Source: Merluccius polli
Lineage: Eukaryota > Chordata > Actinopteri > Gadiformes > Merlucciidae
Length of the DNA stretch: 64,000 nt
Direction: 5' to 3'
NCBI GenBank assembly: GCA_030340625.1
Contig: JAOPHQ010002849.1
Coordinates: 1-64,000 of the forward strand
Shown: positions 1 through 10,877 of the stretch, piece by piece
Layout of the letters: each line of letters starts with the position of its first letter
How positions within the stretch are numbered: the stretch's first letter is position 1
Notes under the pieces: generated by a model
Told to the model about the DNA's origin: nothing
Databases searched by the model: none
Seen by the model: only the letters and a program-made list of their open reading frames with translations
Position numbers and translations under genes: made by a program

Positions 1-345
1 GAGAATTAGTCAAAAATTGTGACCGCTGAATCTTTTTTTTCACTTTCGACAAAATCAAAGATGGCGGAAAATCTATTATGACGCATTATGACGTCATAGG
101 GTGCTTTGAACTCGGCTTGGCCCAAGGATTCCAATGATATCTTGTTTGTGAATATTGGATGAATGGGTAAAAAGTTATAAACATGAATGCATGTCCAACT
201 TTGACCTGTTGGTGGCGCTAGAGCTCATGGGCTAGCGACCTCAAATTTGCTGTGAGGGTTGATGGGACTGTCCTGAATCAGTGTGCCAAATTTCACAACT
301 CTTAACCATGGGGTTCAATGGGCTGCCATAGATTCCCATGGCAGG

Positions 346-381
<36 letters not shown>

Positions 382-708
382 GGAAACAATACAAAAACAA
401 TGGGTGCTTCGCAGCTTCGCTGCTAGGCCCCCAATAATAGGAAACAATACAAAAACAATGGGTGCTTCGCAGCTTCGCTGCTAGGCCCCCAATAATAATA
501 ATAATAGGAAACAATACAAAAACAATGGGTGCTTCGCAGCTTCGCTGCTAGGCCCCCAATAATAATAGGAAACAATACAAAAACAATGGGTGCTTCGCAG
601 CTTCGCTGCTAGGCCCCCAATAATAGGAAACAGTACGAAAACAATGGGTGTCTGCAGCTTCGCTGCTTGACCCCCAAATATAGCTGCATGCAGCGATGTG
701 GGGGTCAA
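1..708 (+). repeat. Dispersed repeat R2, 3' part with hairpin tail
   Basis: This is the end portion of a repeat family that recurs at 2248-5771 (plus) and 6531-7672 (minus). Shared landmarks are GATGGCGGAAAATC, TTGGTGGCGCTAGAGC and GGGCTGCCATAGA. It ends in an ATA-rich stretch and several tail units. No protein-coding capacity is seen; the short open frames here come from the repeats. The superfamily is unknown. A Helitron-like terminus is conceivable because of the tail hairpins, but this is only inference. Confidence 0.75.
348..676 (+). repeat. Tail minisatellite of R2 (5 units of about 55-60 bp)
   Basis: An (AAT)n run is followed by five tandem tail units. Each contains AACAATGGGTG, then GCAGCTTCGCTGC, then AGGCCCCC or GACCCCC. 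GCAGC-TTC-GCTGC can form a 5-bp hairpin in every unit. Two reversed units lie at 6533-6656 and three divergent ones at 5600-5770, so the tail multiplies as a module. Confidence 0.8.
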
Positions 709-1318
709 GCTTAATGGGACTCTATAAACTAATGTTGGCGGACAAACGTAATCGACTAGGTGGCAACATGATGACCATAGCCATTATAAAGAGTAGACGG
801 CGCATTGGGTTAACATACTGTGAATGCTCTTACTCAGATAAATGTTGACACAATTGTGTAATGGCGTCTTAAAGAGGAGTTGTGCGCACATCCCAAGACA
901 ATGCTCCTGAATGACATTTATTTAAAAACAAGGCAACCTTTCAATCCCATCGGATCTTCAGGCAATGAAAACCGTGGGTGAGACGGCCTATATCACATGA
1001 AACCAAACAGGGCGCACCCAAAACGTTGCAATTGGCATAACATGCACCTAAAGGAGCTGGCTTACATGCATTACATAAAACCACGTAAAGCAATAACGAT
1101 CAAGATTGGGATTGGCCATCCCATAAATCGCATTCTTGCAATGTTTGGCACAGTATTGTAAATTATATTTGATTTTCCATTTTCGTTTGTTGTTAGGGAA
1201 CGGGATGTGTGGACCCAAACGCTGAACATAGGGAGGCGGAGACGGGATGAAAGACAGGGAATTTATTAAATAAAAGGCAATGGCAAACGGCCAGGCCGAC
1301 AACAGGCGGGTAGCTAGA
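709..1318. other. Intergenic stretch, nothing recognised
   Basis: Unique-looking, AT-moderate sequence. I see no coding frame with recognisable protein similarity, no tandem repeat and no clear terminal inverted repeat. It may be decayed repeat or true intergenic DNA. Confidence 0.4.
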
Positions 1319-1440
1319 TACTTTATTGATCCCAAGCTGGGAAATTTAAATGTAGCAGCCAGCATAACATTACAGGTATACACAAGACACTAAATAATGA
1401 ATGCAATAAGGATAAAATAAAAAAGGATTTAAAAAAAAAA
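1319..1440 (-). repeat. LINE/SINE 3' tail fragment
   Basis: Read on the minus strand it contains GGGATCAATAAAGTATCTA, a tail type common at the 3' ends of fish CR1/RTE-type retroposons. It is followed by A/T-rich sequence like the 3' region of the LINE at 60.5 kb. The fragment is very short, and the family is inferred from the tail only. Confidence 0.45.
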
Positions 1441-1454
1441 GGTATCTATAATAT

Positions 1455-1781
1455 TGTGGCGACGGCAAGGAAGGAGTGAGACAGGAGCCCAGGTTTAGGT
1501 TACGCAACTCCCGTGCCCCATACACCGCACAACCCCGGGAGTTGCCTTTATTTAGACACACCCACACAGACAGAAACACGGCACACCTGACGATCAGAAC
1601 AAACACTCACCCACGGTCATAACAAAACACTGCATATATGGAAACACACACACAATGACACACAATTAATCCCCAACCACCAACCCCACAGGGATTCCGG
1701 GGCGCCGATAATGTCAAACCCCACCAGGTTGCACCCCCAGAACCCCTTGCGCCCATAGGGGGCATGGCCGTGATCGCCACA
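1455..1781 (-). mobile_element. Solo LTR (minus), 327 bp
   Basis: The sequence starts TGTGGCGA and ends TCGCCACA, an 8-bp inverted terminus in the TG...CA form of LTRs. Both flanks carry ATAT (1451-1454 and 1782-1785), a possible 4-bp TSD in AT-rich sequence. On the minus strand an AATAAA signal lies in the second half, followed by a C/T-rich end, as in an LTR R-U5 region. No internal retroelement sequence is attached, so it is probably a solo LTR. Its family is unknown. Confidence 0.6.
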
Positions 1782-1785
1782 ATAT

Positions 1786-2247
1786 ACAGAAGACTCTATA
1801 TACACAATCTCTACAGTGTTCAATGTGAAACATATAGGTGCAAGGCAAGGCAGCTTTATTTATATAGCGCATTTCATACACAATGGCAACTCAATGCGCT
1901 TTACATAATAGGTGCAAAAAAGGTCTGCAGTCAAGCATAAGGTGCAATATTCAATGTAAAAAATAAATAACTAAGAAATAAATGAAGGCTAAAACATGTA
2001 CAGTTACGCATTTAGTAGTCAGGCAGGTGGCGTCGGCAACAGGCGGGTAGTCCGGCAGGCAGCATCGGCAACAGGGTTCAGCAACAGGCAGGCAGTCCGG
2101 CAGGCAGGGACCGAGGTTGGGGAAAGCAAAGCACGAACTGGCATCGGCTTAAGTAGGGCATGGTGATTGCCAATTGCAAACAGGTGTGTTGGGGGAATGC
2201 TCATCAGTAGCGACAATCGGCCACTAGATGGGAGTGTTGACATAATG
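1786..2247 (-). repeat. Retroposon tail plus short GGCAGG-type repeats
   Basis: 1832-1910 is the familiar fish retroposon 3' end: on the minus strand, AAAGCGCATTGAG...TATATAAATAAAGCTGCC. A related copy lies at 57853-57945. At 2020-2140 there are imperfect short repeats around GTCCGGCAGGCAG and CGGCAACAG. No gene is seen. Confidence 0.5.
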
Positions 2248-2833
2248 ATTGAATATTTTTGATATGTTATTAATTTTATTTAACACATGAGTCTATATAC
2301 CAAGTTTGGCTATGATATGTCAAAGGGCTGTTGATAAATTGGCTTACTTCCTGTTTGGAGGGTTCGTGGTCAAATTTGATTGGCTGTTGCGGCCAAACGG
2401 TTTTGAATATGAAAAATCTGTTCAATAGTTTTTGTGAGGCATGGTCTGATCAACATATGTGCCAAGTTTGGAGATGATTAGACAAAGTATGTGAGGTGTG
2501 AAACATTTAGAAGGTTTTTATTATAAACCAAGATGGCGGAAAATCCATCATGGCAAATAATGAAGTCATAGGGGCGTTGGACTCGGCTTGGCCCAAGGAT
2601 TCCAATGATACCTTGTTTGTGAATATTGGATGAATGAGTCAAAAGTTATAAACATGAATGCATGTCCAACTTTGACCTGTTGGTGGCGCTAGAGCTCATG
2701 GGCTAGCGACCTCAAATTTGCTGTGAGGGCTTATGGGACTGTCTTGAATCAGTGTGCCAAATTTCACCACTCTTAACACTGGGGTTCTATGGGCTGCCAT
2801 AGACTCCAATGGCAGGAAAATAATAATAATAAT
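2248..2833 (+). repeat. R2 family, diverged 3' part
   Basis: Collinear with 60-345: the landmarks GATGGCGGAAAATC, GGCGCTAGAGCTCATGG and GGGCTGCCATAGA recur in order. It ends in an (ATA)n stretch and abuts the next R2 copy, which begins AAATATAGCTGCAAGCAGC at 2834. No coding content. Confidence 0.7.
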
Positions 2834-5771
2834 AAATATAGCTGCAAGCAGCAATGAGGGGCCCATGCCAATCGGGCGATCAATGGAATAATAGATGCGT
2901 CAAACCGTTCCCAAGATATAAGCTCACATCGAAATCGGTGCCTTCGCTGCTGATTTCGATCGGCTGTAGCGGGCGCACAAAGTCGAAATTGAAAACGCCA
3001 CTAAGTAACTATTGTGCGGATCAATCTGAAGATGGTCTGTGCCGAGTCGTGAGAATAAGACAAAATGTGCGACCGCTGAAACTTTTGTTTCGCTTTCGCT
3101 AAAATCCAATATGGCGGCCGAATTCTTACGATGACGTGAAAAGTTTTGCAAGATCCTGAAAGGGGACATTCCACAGTGTCAGCAGACATGAAAATGTAGG
3201 GTCAAATCCAAACACGTCAAGAGAAATTAGCAAAAATGCAATTTTGTTAATTATAGCGCCCCCTAGTGGACAAATGACACCAAATTTGTTTTGCCCACTT
3301 CGGACGGAGTCTCGATGCACCTGACCAAGTTTGGTCTTCGGAAGCCAAAGCGTCGTTGAGATACGAGCAAACATCCTGTTTGGCGGCATCGCCGCCAACG
3401 GCGATTGGCTAACGTGAAAAGTTGGCATAAACTATCAATGGGGCAACCCACAGTATCTGCAGATATCACACTTTCATTTCCAGTAAAAACACACCAAGAG
3501 TTATGAGCAAAAACAATGTTTTGCTAATTACAGCGCCCCCTAGGGACCAAGTGACACCAGATTTTTTTTCCTGCACTTGGGACAGAGCCTCGAAGCATGC
3601 CATCAAATTTTATTTCGATACGTCAAAGCGTTCCCGAGATATGAGCTCACATCGAAATCGCCGCCTTCGCCGCTGATTTCAATTGGCTGTAACGGGCGCA
3701 CAAAGTCGAAATTGAAAAATCCATCTCCTAACTTCTGTGCGGATTGGTCTGAAGATAGTCTGTGTTGATTTTCATGAGAATCCATCAAAAATTGCGACCG
3801 CTGAAACTTTTTTTTCGCTTTCGCTAAAATCCAATATGGCGGCCGAATCCTTACGATGACGTGAAAAGTTTTGCAAGATCCTGAAAGGGGACATTCCCCA
3901 GTATCAGCAGACATGAAAATGTAGGGTCAAATCCAAACACGTCAAGAGAAATGAGCAAAAATGTAATTTTGTTAATTATAGCGCCCCCTAGTGGACAAAT
4001 GACACCAAATTTGTTTTGCCCACTTCGGACGGAGTCTCGATGCACCTGACCAAGTTTGGTCTTCGGAAGTCAAAGCGTCGCCGAGATACGAGCAAACTTC
4101 CTGTTTGGCGGCATCGCCGCCAATGGCGATTGGCTAACGTGAAAAGTTGGCATAAACTATCAATGGGGCAACCCACAGTATCTGCAGATATCACACTTTA
4201 ATTTCCAGTAAAAACACACCAAGAGTTATGAGCAAAAACAATGTTTTGCTAATTACAGCGCCCCCTAGGGACCAAGTGACACCAGATTTTTTTTCTGTAC
4301 TTGGGACAGAGCCTCGAAGCATGCCATCAAATTTTATTTCGATACGTCAAAGCGTTCCCGAGATATGAGCTCACATCGAAATCGCCGCCTTCGCCGCTGA
4401 TTTCGATTGGCTGTAACGGGCGCACAAAGTCGAAATTGAAAAATCCATCTCCTAACTTTTGTGCGGATTGGTCTGAAGATAGTCTGTGTTGATTTTCATG
4501 AGAATCCATCAAAAATTGCGACCGCTGAAACTTTTTTTTCACTTTCGACAAAATCAAAGATGGCGGCCGAATTCTTATGATGACGTGAAAAGTTTTGCAA
4601 GATCCTGAAAGGGGACATTCCACAGTATCAGCAGACATGAAAATGTAGTGTCAAATCCAAACACGTCAAGAGAAATGAGCAAAAATGCAATTTTGTTAAT
4701 TACAGCGCCCCCTAGTGGACAAATGACACCAAATTTGTTTTGCCCACTTCGGAGGGAGTCTCGATGCACGTGACCAAGTTTGGTCTTCGGAAGTCAAAGC
4801 GTCGCCGAGATACGAGCAAACTTCCTGTTTGGCTGCGTTGCCGCCAATAGCGATTGGCTAACGTGAAAAGTTGGCATGAACTATCAATGGGGCAACCCAC
4901 CGTATCTGCAGATATCACAATTTCATTTCCAGTAAAAACACATCAAGAGTTATGAGCAAAAACAATGTTTTGCTAATTACAGCGCCCCCTAGGGACAAAA
5001 TGACACAATTTTTTTTTCCTGCACTTGGGACAGAGCCTCGAAGCATGCCATCAAATTGTATTTCGATACGTCAAAGCGTTCCCGAGATATGAGCTCACAT
5101 CGAAATCGCCGCCTTCGCCGCTGATTTCGATTGGCTGTAACGGGAGTACAAAGTCGAAATTGAAAAATCTATCTCCTAACTTTTGTGCGGACTGGTCTGA
5201 AGATAGTCTGTGTGGATTTTCATGAGAATCCGTCAAAAATTGCGACCTCTGAAACTTTTTTTTCACTTTCGACAAAATCAAAGATGGCGGAAAATCTATT
5301 ATGACGCATTATGACGTCATAGGGTGCGTTGAAGTCGGCTCGATCCAAGGAATCCAATGGTACCTTGTTTTTGAAAATGCGGCCAACGGGTCAAAAGTTA
5401 TGTGCACAATTGTACCTGAAACTTTGACCCGTTGGTGGCGCTAGAGCGTGTTTAGTGCCGACATGTAACTTGGTGAAATTAAACATGCAACTGTCCTTAA
5501 TCAATGTGCCAAATTTCACAACTTTTTACCATACGGTTCTATGGGCTGCCATAGACTTCCCATTGCCAAATTTAGCAGAAGAAAGAGGAATAATAATAAT
5601 AAGAAAAGGTAGAAAAACAATGGGTTCCCTGTAGCTTCGCTACATGGGCCCCAATAATAGGAAAACTAACGAAAACAATGGGTGTCTGCAGCTTCGCTGC
5701 TTGACCCCCAATAATAGGAATACTAACGAAAACAATGGGTGTCTGCAGCTTCGCTGCTTGACCCCCAAATA
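2834..5771 (+). repeat. R2 family, long copy with internal tandem array and tails
   Basis: It begins with AAATATAGCTGC, runs through a 724-bp-period tandem array, then the same 3' part as at 1-345, and ends with three hairpin tail units (5600-5770). The opposite-orientation copy at 6531-7672 shares both ends, which defines the element's limits. The open frames here recur every 724 bp because the DNA repeats, not because a protein is conserved. Confidence 0.75.
2868..5290 (+). repeat. 724-bp tandem repeat array (about 3 units) with a two-part unit
   Basis: Matching landmarks recur at 3577/4301/5025 and 3263/3988/4712, giving a period of 724-725 bp. Each unit contains two related halves, each centred on a GCGCCCCCTAG motif. 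Both halves share ATGAGCAAAAA, GACACCA and a GAGATA(T/C)GAGC...GATTGGCT block, so the array has a higher-order dimer structure. No coding function is inferred. Confidence 0.85.
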
Positions 5772-6530
5772 CATTTTATTTGAAGGTGCCTTTTAAAACA
5801 CACAAGGTTGCCTTACAGTGCAAAGTGGTAAAGGGACAACATGCTCAGTATGTCCCATGGGGATCGCAGGACGTAGAGGGGTTAGAATAAAAACATAATA
5901 AAGAAAGCGCTGTGAACATTAGAACAGTTAAAGGTCTGATGGGACATAGAAAGTACACATGTAGAGATCAATGATGTATTAGTGTCTGTTATTTGTTTTC
6001 GTGTTTTCTCTGTGAATTTGTTTTACAACTGTGTGTGTAAAAGTGTTTTAGTGTTTTGTGGGACAATTAGCAGACCAACAGCTCAGTTAAGTTGGGTACT
6101 ATTCATTTAAATCAAAGTTATCTCCTCTACCGCTCGTCCACAGAAGTCCAGGGGTCAACCAGCGCTGGGGACTGTTATCAGTTCAGGGAAATTTCCTCCT
6201 CACAAAAGGAGACTCTGTGCGACTCTGTGGGAGTGCGGTAGTTATTACAATATAAAAGACTGATACGCAGTGTTGGTGTGTAGCAATAAAATAAGTCCAT
6301 CCTTAGGTTGCTTGAAATACCTCCATAGTGTGGTGTTGAAGAAATTGTAAAGTTTGTTCTGGGTTGCCCAGGTCTAACAGTAGGTGTGTCTCCAAGGGGG
6401 GAAAGTGGACTGCTGATACAAGTCCCGCCTCTGTTGTCATGGCGAGCCATATCTTGCTTTTCAGGTGTTTTGTTGAAATAGATTGCAGGTTGTTCAGTCT
6501 TTGTTTTAGTTGTTTGTGTTTTATTTGTTT
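5772..6530. repeat. Retroposon tail, gag scrap and unassigned sequence
   Basis: 5775-5830 resembles a LINE tail. 5830-5888 closely matches the ERV-A gag region near 31502-31560 (shared blocks GGGACA and CCCATGGGG in order), so it is a short gag remnant of the ERV-A/C family. From 5890 to 6530 I recognise nothing. Together with 8480-13191 it may be one provirus split by the R2 copy, but this is unproven. Confidence 0.5.
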
Positions 6531-7672
6531 AATTGGGGGCCTAGCAGCGAAGCTGCGAAGCACCCATTGTTTTTGTATTGTTTCCTATTATTGGGGGCCT
6601 AGCAGCGAAGCTGCGAAGCACCCATTGTTTTTGTATTGTTTCCTATTATTATTATATAGGCCCCCCCATCGCTGCATGCAGCTATATTTATTATTATCCT
6701 GCCATGGGAATCTATGGCAGCCCATTGAACCCCATGGTAAAAAGTTTTGAAATTTGGCACACTGATTCAGGACAGTCCCATAAGCCCTCACAGCAAATTT
6801 GAGGTCGCTAGCCCATGAGCTCTAGCGCCACCAACAGGTCAAGCCGAGTTCAACGCACCCTATGACGTCATAATGCGTCATAATAGATTTTCCGCCATCT
6901 TTGATTTTGTCGAAAGTGAAAAAAAAGATTCAGCGGTCACAATGTTTGACTAATTCTCATGAAAATCAACACAGACAATCTTCAGACCAATCCGCACAAA
7001 AGTTATCACATGGATTTTTTTATTTCGCTTCCGTTTGCCCGCAGCAGCCAATCAAACTCAGCGGCGACACCACCAAACAGGAAGTGAGGCCATATCTCGG
7101 CAACCGTTTGATGTTTTGACTTCAAACTTCTAACACAGACTCATGACCCCTTCTTTGAGAGGCCCAATAATTTTGGTGACCTTTGACCTTTGGGGGGCGC
7201 TATAATTAGCAAAAATGCATTTTTGCTCATATCTTCATATTGCTTTGGACTTTGTCCTTAATTCCAGTGTTGACTGATACTCTCAGACATCCCAGTACAT
7301 TTGCTAAAGGCCTGTGTGCGTTTGCATAAAAATCTGGCGACCATTTTGATTTTTGTTAAAAATATGCGTATAAGTACAGAGGGCACATACTTTGACTGAT
7401 TTACAGGAAATTTGGTGGATATGGTTTTCAGACCATGCCTGGTTGATGGTTCAAGTTTCATGTCTGAACTTCAAACTGTTTTGCCGTAACAGCCAATCAA
7501 ACTCAGCGGCGAAGTTGCCAAACAGGAAGTGGCCCAATATCTCTGCGATGCATTGATGTATCGACACGAAACTTGGTATATGGACTCATGACACCTTCCT
7601 GAGCTGGCATTAGCTTGCCTGCTTTGCTGCTATTCTGCTAGGCCCCCTCATCGCTGCATGCAGCTATATTTG
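6531..7672 (-). repeat. R2 family, minus-strand copy
   Basis: The reverse complement starts AAATATAGCTGCATGCAGC at 7672 and ends with two GCAGCTTCGCTGC tail units at 6533-6656. The GATGGCGGAAAATC and GGCGCTAGAGC landmarks are present in reverse order. Internal sequence 7000-7600 is related to, but diverged from, the 724-bp units, and only about one unit is present. Confidence 0.75.
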
Positions 7673-8479
7673 TCAAATTATTTTGGTCAGACAAATGTTC
7701 TCTGAACATTTGCAATGACCTGGTTGAAGTGATCATTGAAAAGTACTTCAGCAATCTGCTGGGAAGGGATCTAATGCACAAGCTAGATTGTTTATTGACA
7801 TTGGGAAGAATTGGGTTTACCTTGCAAACGCCAACACCTAATGCTGTTATGCTATGTTGAATATTTTTATTTGTTAGCTTCGTCCACCACTGCGTTATAA
7901 TTACAGCGTTAACACTGTGTGGTGTCTCCATTACGCATACACACTATGACAGCATGGATAGCTGTCATAGATATCTGTTTCTACTCCTCCACAGCCCCCT
8001 ATCCTATGGGCTGAACATAAGACTCAGAAGGGATATATACCCATACACGGCATCCTGCAACAGGCCAGTAGGGAAGGCTGGTTAGCCTAGGACGGGTAAG
8101 ATCCCACCTTGAAACCTGGGGACAACCTAAGGCAGGCACAGTCACGAGTACTTGGCCAAGTCGCTGAGCGCTGACTCACTTGATCATAGTGATAAGAAGA
8201 TGAAACCATCAAAGGAGAAACCATTTGGGTTGAAAGGTGGAGGATAGGATAGATCTCAGACATGTCGGCTTAAGCAGTGGAAATGGTGGCAATAAATACG
8301 ACATGTCATTTTTAAACCCTTAAGGTATATAAGGATTTGCGTTGTTTTCGGTATAGTGCATGATTTAAATTTGGTAACAGTGTGGTTTGAAAGCGGTTGA
8401 TGGTACACCCATATCATATACAAATTTAGTTTAGGATTTACTGGCTGCAATTTCCCTTTCTACTAGATTGGCTGTAGTT
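7673..8479. other. Unassigned stretch around a retroviral-type RNA hairpin
   Basis: No open frame with recognisable protein similarity is seen. The notable content is the hairpin at 8085-8137 (separate entry). The segment sits between the R2 insertion and the first recognisable pol fragment of ERV-C, so it may be decayed proviral sequence. Confidence 0.4.
8085..8137 (+). promoter_or_regulatory. Constitutive-transport-element-like RNA hairpin
   Basis: GCCT (8085-8088) can pair with AGGC (8134-8137), and TCCC (8102-8105) with GGGA (8119-8122). Between the two stems lies an asymmetric internal loop with GGACGGGTAAGA on the 5' side and CAACCTAAGGCAG on the 3' side. These loop strands closely match, from memory, the NXF1/TAP-binding loops of the constitutive transport element of type D retroviruses and of nxf1 intron 10. 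That element lets unspliced RNA leave the nucleus. Only one loop is evident, whereas the classical element has two. It may be an ERV export element or a copy of an nxf1 intron. Confidence 0.6.
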
Positions 8480-8956
8480 GAGGTTAAAGGGTACAGCACC
8501 TTAGGAGGGATATAGGCAGAAGGTCATTATTTAGCTAACTTAGACTCGAACAAGGAGTTGGATAATCATAATCAGACATTGACAGAGGTGCGTGATGTGG
8601 TGCTCATGGACATTTTGTTGCACCTACTTGGCTGTTACATTTGCTCATTAAAGATGCGCATGGTTTTCACCATGGCGCAAGGGGGGAGGTAATGAAGGAA
8701 ATCAGAAAACAAGGTTTAAAAACAGCAATTAGGTTGTGTTTACCATCCCCAGTCACAAGGACCGGTGGAAAGAGTGAATGGGACATTTAAGAAATTAACA
8801 ACATTTCTGCAAGTGAAAATCGACTTGGGTAGATGCACTACCAATAACACTCAAGCTAACTGAATGACGCAGCTAACCCCGCATGAAATGCTTACAGGTC
8901 GACCTATGCTTTCACCTACATTTTGAGGTCCCCACAAGGGGCCCCCATTCGAACAA
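8480..8956 (+). pseudogene. ERV-C pol (integrase) fragments
   Basis: 8630-8710 matches the integrase zinc-finger region of ERV-A at 45985-46050, with the shared block GCGCATGGTTTT. 8735-8955 matches the catalytic-core end and following sequence at 46444-46675. About 0.4 kb between them is deleted and the frame is broken repeatedly. This is a dead relative of ERV-A, cut at about 8957 by the insertion that carries the 9.1-kb minisatellite. Confidence 0.7.
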
Positions 8957-9703
8957 TGGGCTTTATGCCGAGCGTCACGTGACCAAACCGGAAAACTGGT
9001 CTCCTGACTTCCGCTTGTCGTTAAAGCCGGTAGCAGCGGTAGGAACTGATGGCGACAGCTATTGACTTGGCCTAGTTAGCCCTTTTTACTGTTGGCGTTT
9101 TATTTGGTTTTAACATCTGAATGTTAGTGAGAAGAAAAGATGGAAAAAAAAAAAAAAAAAAACAGCGGTAAAAGCTATCGAGTGAGTCCGGGAGAGGGCT
9201 GCTCTCCTCGGACACATTACTCTGAAGCCCCGGTGACGGTCTGGAAGTGCGGATTAATAAATACTTTTTTTTTTTTTTAAACAGCGGTTAAAAGCTAGCT
9301 TGTGTCCGGGAGAGGGCTGCTCTCCTCGGACACATTACTCTGAAGTCCCGGTGACGGTCTGGAAGTGCGGATTAAAAAAATAAATAAATAAAAATAAACA
9401 GCGGTTAAAGCTAGCGTCTGTGTCCGGGAGAGGGCTACTGTCTTTGGACACACATTACTCTGAAGCCCCGGTGACGGCCTGGAAGTGTGGATTAATAAAT
9501 ACAATTTTTTTAAAAACAGCGATAAAAGCTAGCGTGAGTCCGGGAGAGGGCTGCTCTCCTCGGACATATTACTCAGAAGCCCCGGTGACGGTCTGGAAGT
9601 GCGGATTAATAAATAACATAATGCGAGCGCGGTACAGCGGACCTGAACCGGATGTGATGAGACTTGTTTAGCAGAATGCGGAAGTATGTTGCGCATAACC
9701 CCT
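8957..9703. mobile_element. Insertion in ERV-C pol carrying a minisatellite
   Basis: Pol similarity stops at about 8956 and resumes at about 9704, so 8957-9703 is inserted. Its ends, GGGCTTTATGC and the reverse of GCATAACCCC, form a weak inverted repeat. No convincing TSD is visible. The flanks of the internal array are GC-rich; no transposase is encoded. Confidence 0.5.
9130..9625 (+). repeat. Minisatellite, about 118-bp unit, 4 copies
   Basis: Four units each contain an A-rich spacer, AACAGCG, GTCCGGGAGAGGGCT, CGGACA, TTACTC and CCCCGGTGACGG, ending GTGCGGATTAA or close variants. The array at 57130-57830 is clearly related: it shares AACAGCGGT, CCGAGAGGGCTGCTCT, CGGACACATTACT and GAAGCCCCGGTGA. 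Confidence 0.85.
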
Positions 9704-10135
9704 ATTAGAAATAAAATTGAAAAAGTATATCAGACAACTGACTTCCATGCACAAGCTCATATTCTAACAGGAAAAACAGAGCTCCAGAGCTGGAGAAACG
9801 ACCCACCAAGGGGGGTGGGACCAGGCGACCAGGTGTACCTAAGGGTGTTCCGGAGAAAGTGGAACGAGCCCAGGAGAGAAGGACCATACAAAGTCAGTCA
9901 CCAACGCAACGCCAACAGCAATCCAGGTGGAAGGGAGTTCCACCTGGTACCACCTCAACCACAGCACCAAAAGCCGCTCAACCGAAGGACAAGGAAGGAC
10001 CGCAAGGAGGAGCTGGGTGCAGGTGTACCCGGCACTGATCACCCCAGGACCAGACACAGACCAGCCTGGAACAACAGCCACATGATGATGCTGAGGCTGA
10101 CGAGCCTGCTACTGATCCTCTGCGGGTTTTGGTAA
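9704..10135 (+). pseudogene. ERV-C integrase C-terminus and start of envelope
   Basis: The frame contains DPPRGVGPGDQVYLRVFRRK, nearly identical to the integrase C-terminal (SH3-like) region of ERV-A at about 46776-46835. It then runs into a hydrophobic stretch, MMMLRLTSLLLILCGFW, at 10081-10131, which fits an envelope signal peptide and is followed directly by a stop codon. The upstream catalytic core is separated by the 0.75-kb insertion, and the envelope leader is cut off from SU. Confidence 0.75.
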
Positions 10136-10877
10136 ATTCCACAGGCCCAGAGACAGATCCAGAGGAAGAGTGAAACCACAACAACAGAGTAGACCTGGAC
10201 CAACCAGGAATTAGGTGGTAATACTAGAGAAAGCATGAATGTGCTGCAGGAAAGGCCAGCTCTGAGATATTCGGGAATAGTTAAACATGCGAGGGAAAAA
10301 AGGTCAGCAAATCAAGTTTCCTTTTATGTTCAAATATATATTCAATTATATATTCAAAATGAGAAATATGCAGACGAGGAAATTACTCTTACTGTTATGA
10401 TAGGTAGCCATACACCCAAAGTATAACTTAGTAACCTGGGGACAAGTTCAATGTACAATAGACATTCGGCAAGAACCAATGTACTGGTGTATAACAGTAG
10501 AATCAAGAGATCAATGGGATCAGGTAGTAGTGCGTATGAATTAGAATTAAAAAAGAGGTTTCCGCATGTAGAGTCAGAAGTAATACTAGACTTAAAACCA
10601 AATGTAGAAGTCTCTTGTTTGACCAAGGACCAACGTGGTATAGTCCTTCAATATGATAAAATAGATCCAAATCCAGTTACTGATAAAATAGATTCAACTC
10701 AAAATAATGATGAAATCGAAAATGATAATAACGTCTCAACAACAAGAAAACAAAAAAGTAAGAGCCATAAAATATATATCTGGGGATAGAGGTAGGATAA
10801 ATCTGATCTCTACGAACGCAAAGTTAAAGTAACACAAATACCCAACAAACCCTGCTCGAATAGCTGAGGAAGCTTTT
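10136..10877 (+). pseudogene. ERV-C envelope SU remnants
   Basis: Short open pieces (10235-10426 and 10451-10789) correspond to parts of a retroviral surface subunit. They are rich in K, N and T and have isolated matches in order with ERV-A SU, such as S-G-I-V-K/N near the start. Stops and frameshifts separate them. The receptor-binding portion cannot be read as one frame, so this SU is dead. Confidence 0.5.

Noticed and set aside
3577..5281. Several 60-103-codon frames recurring in series
   Set aside because: They recur with the 724-bp DNA repeat and exist on both strands; no protein family was recognised.
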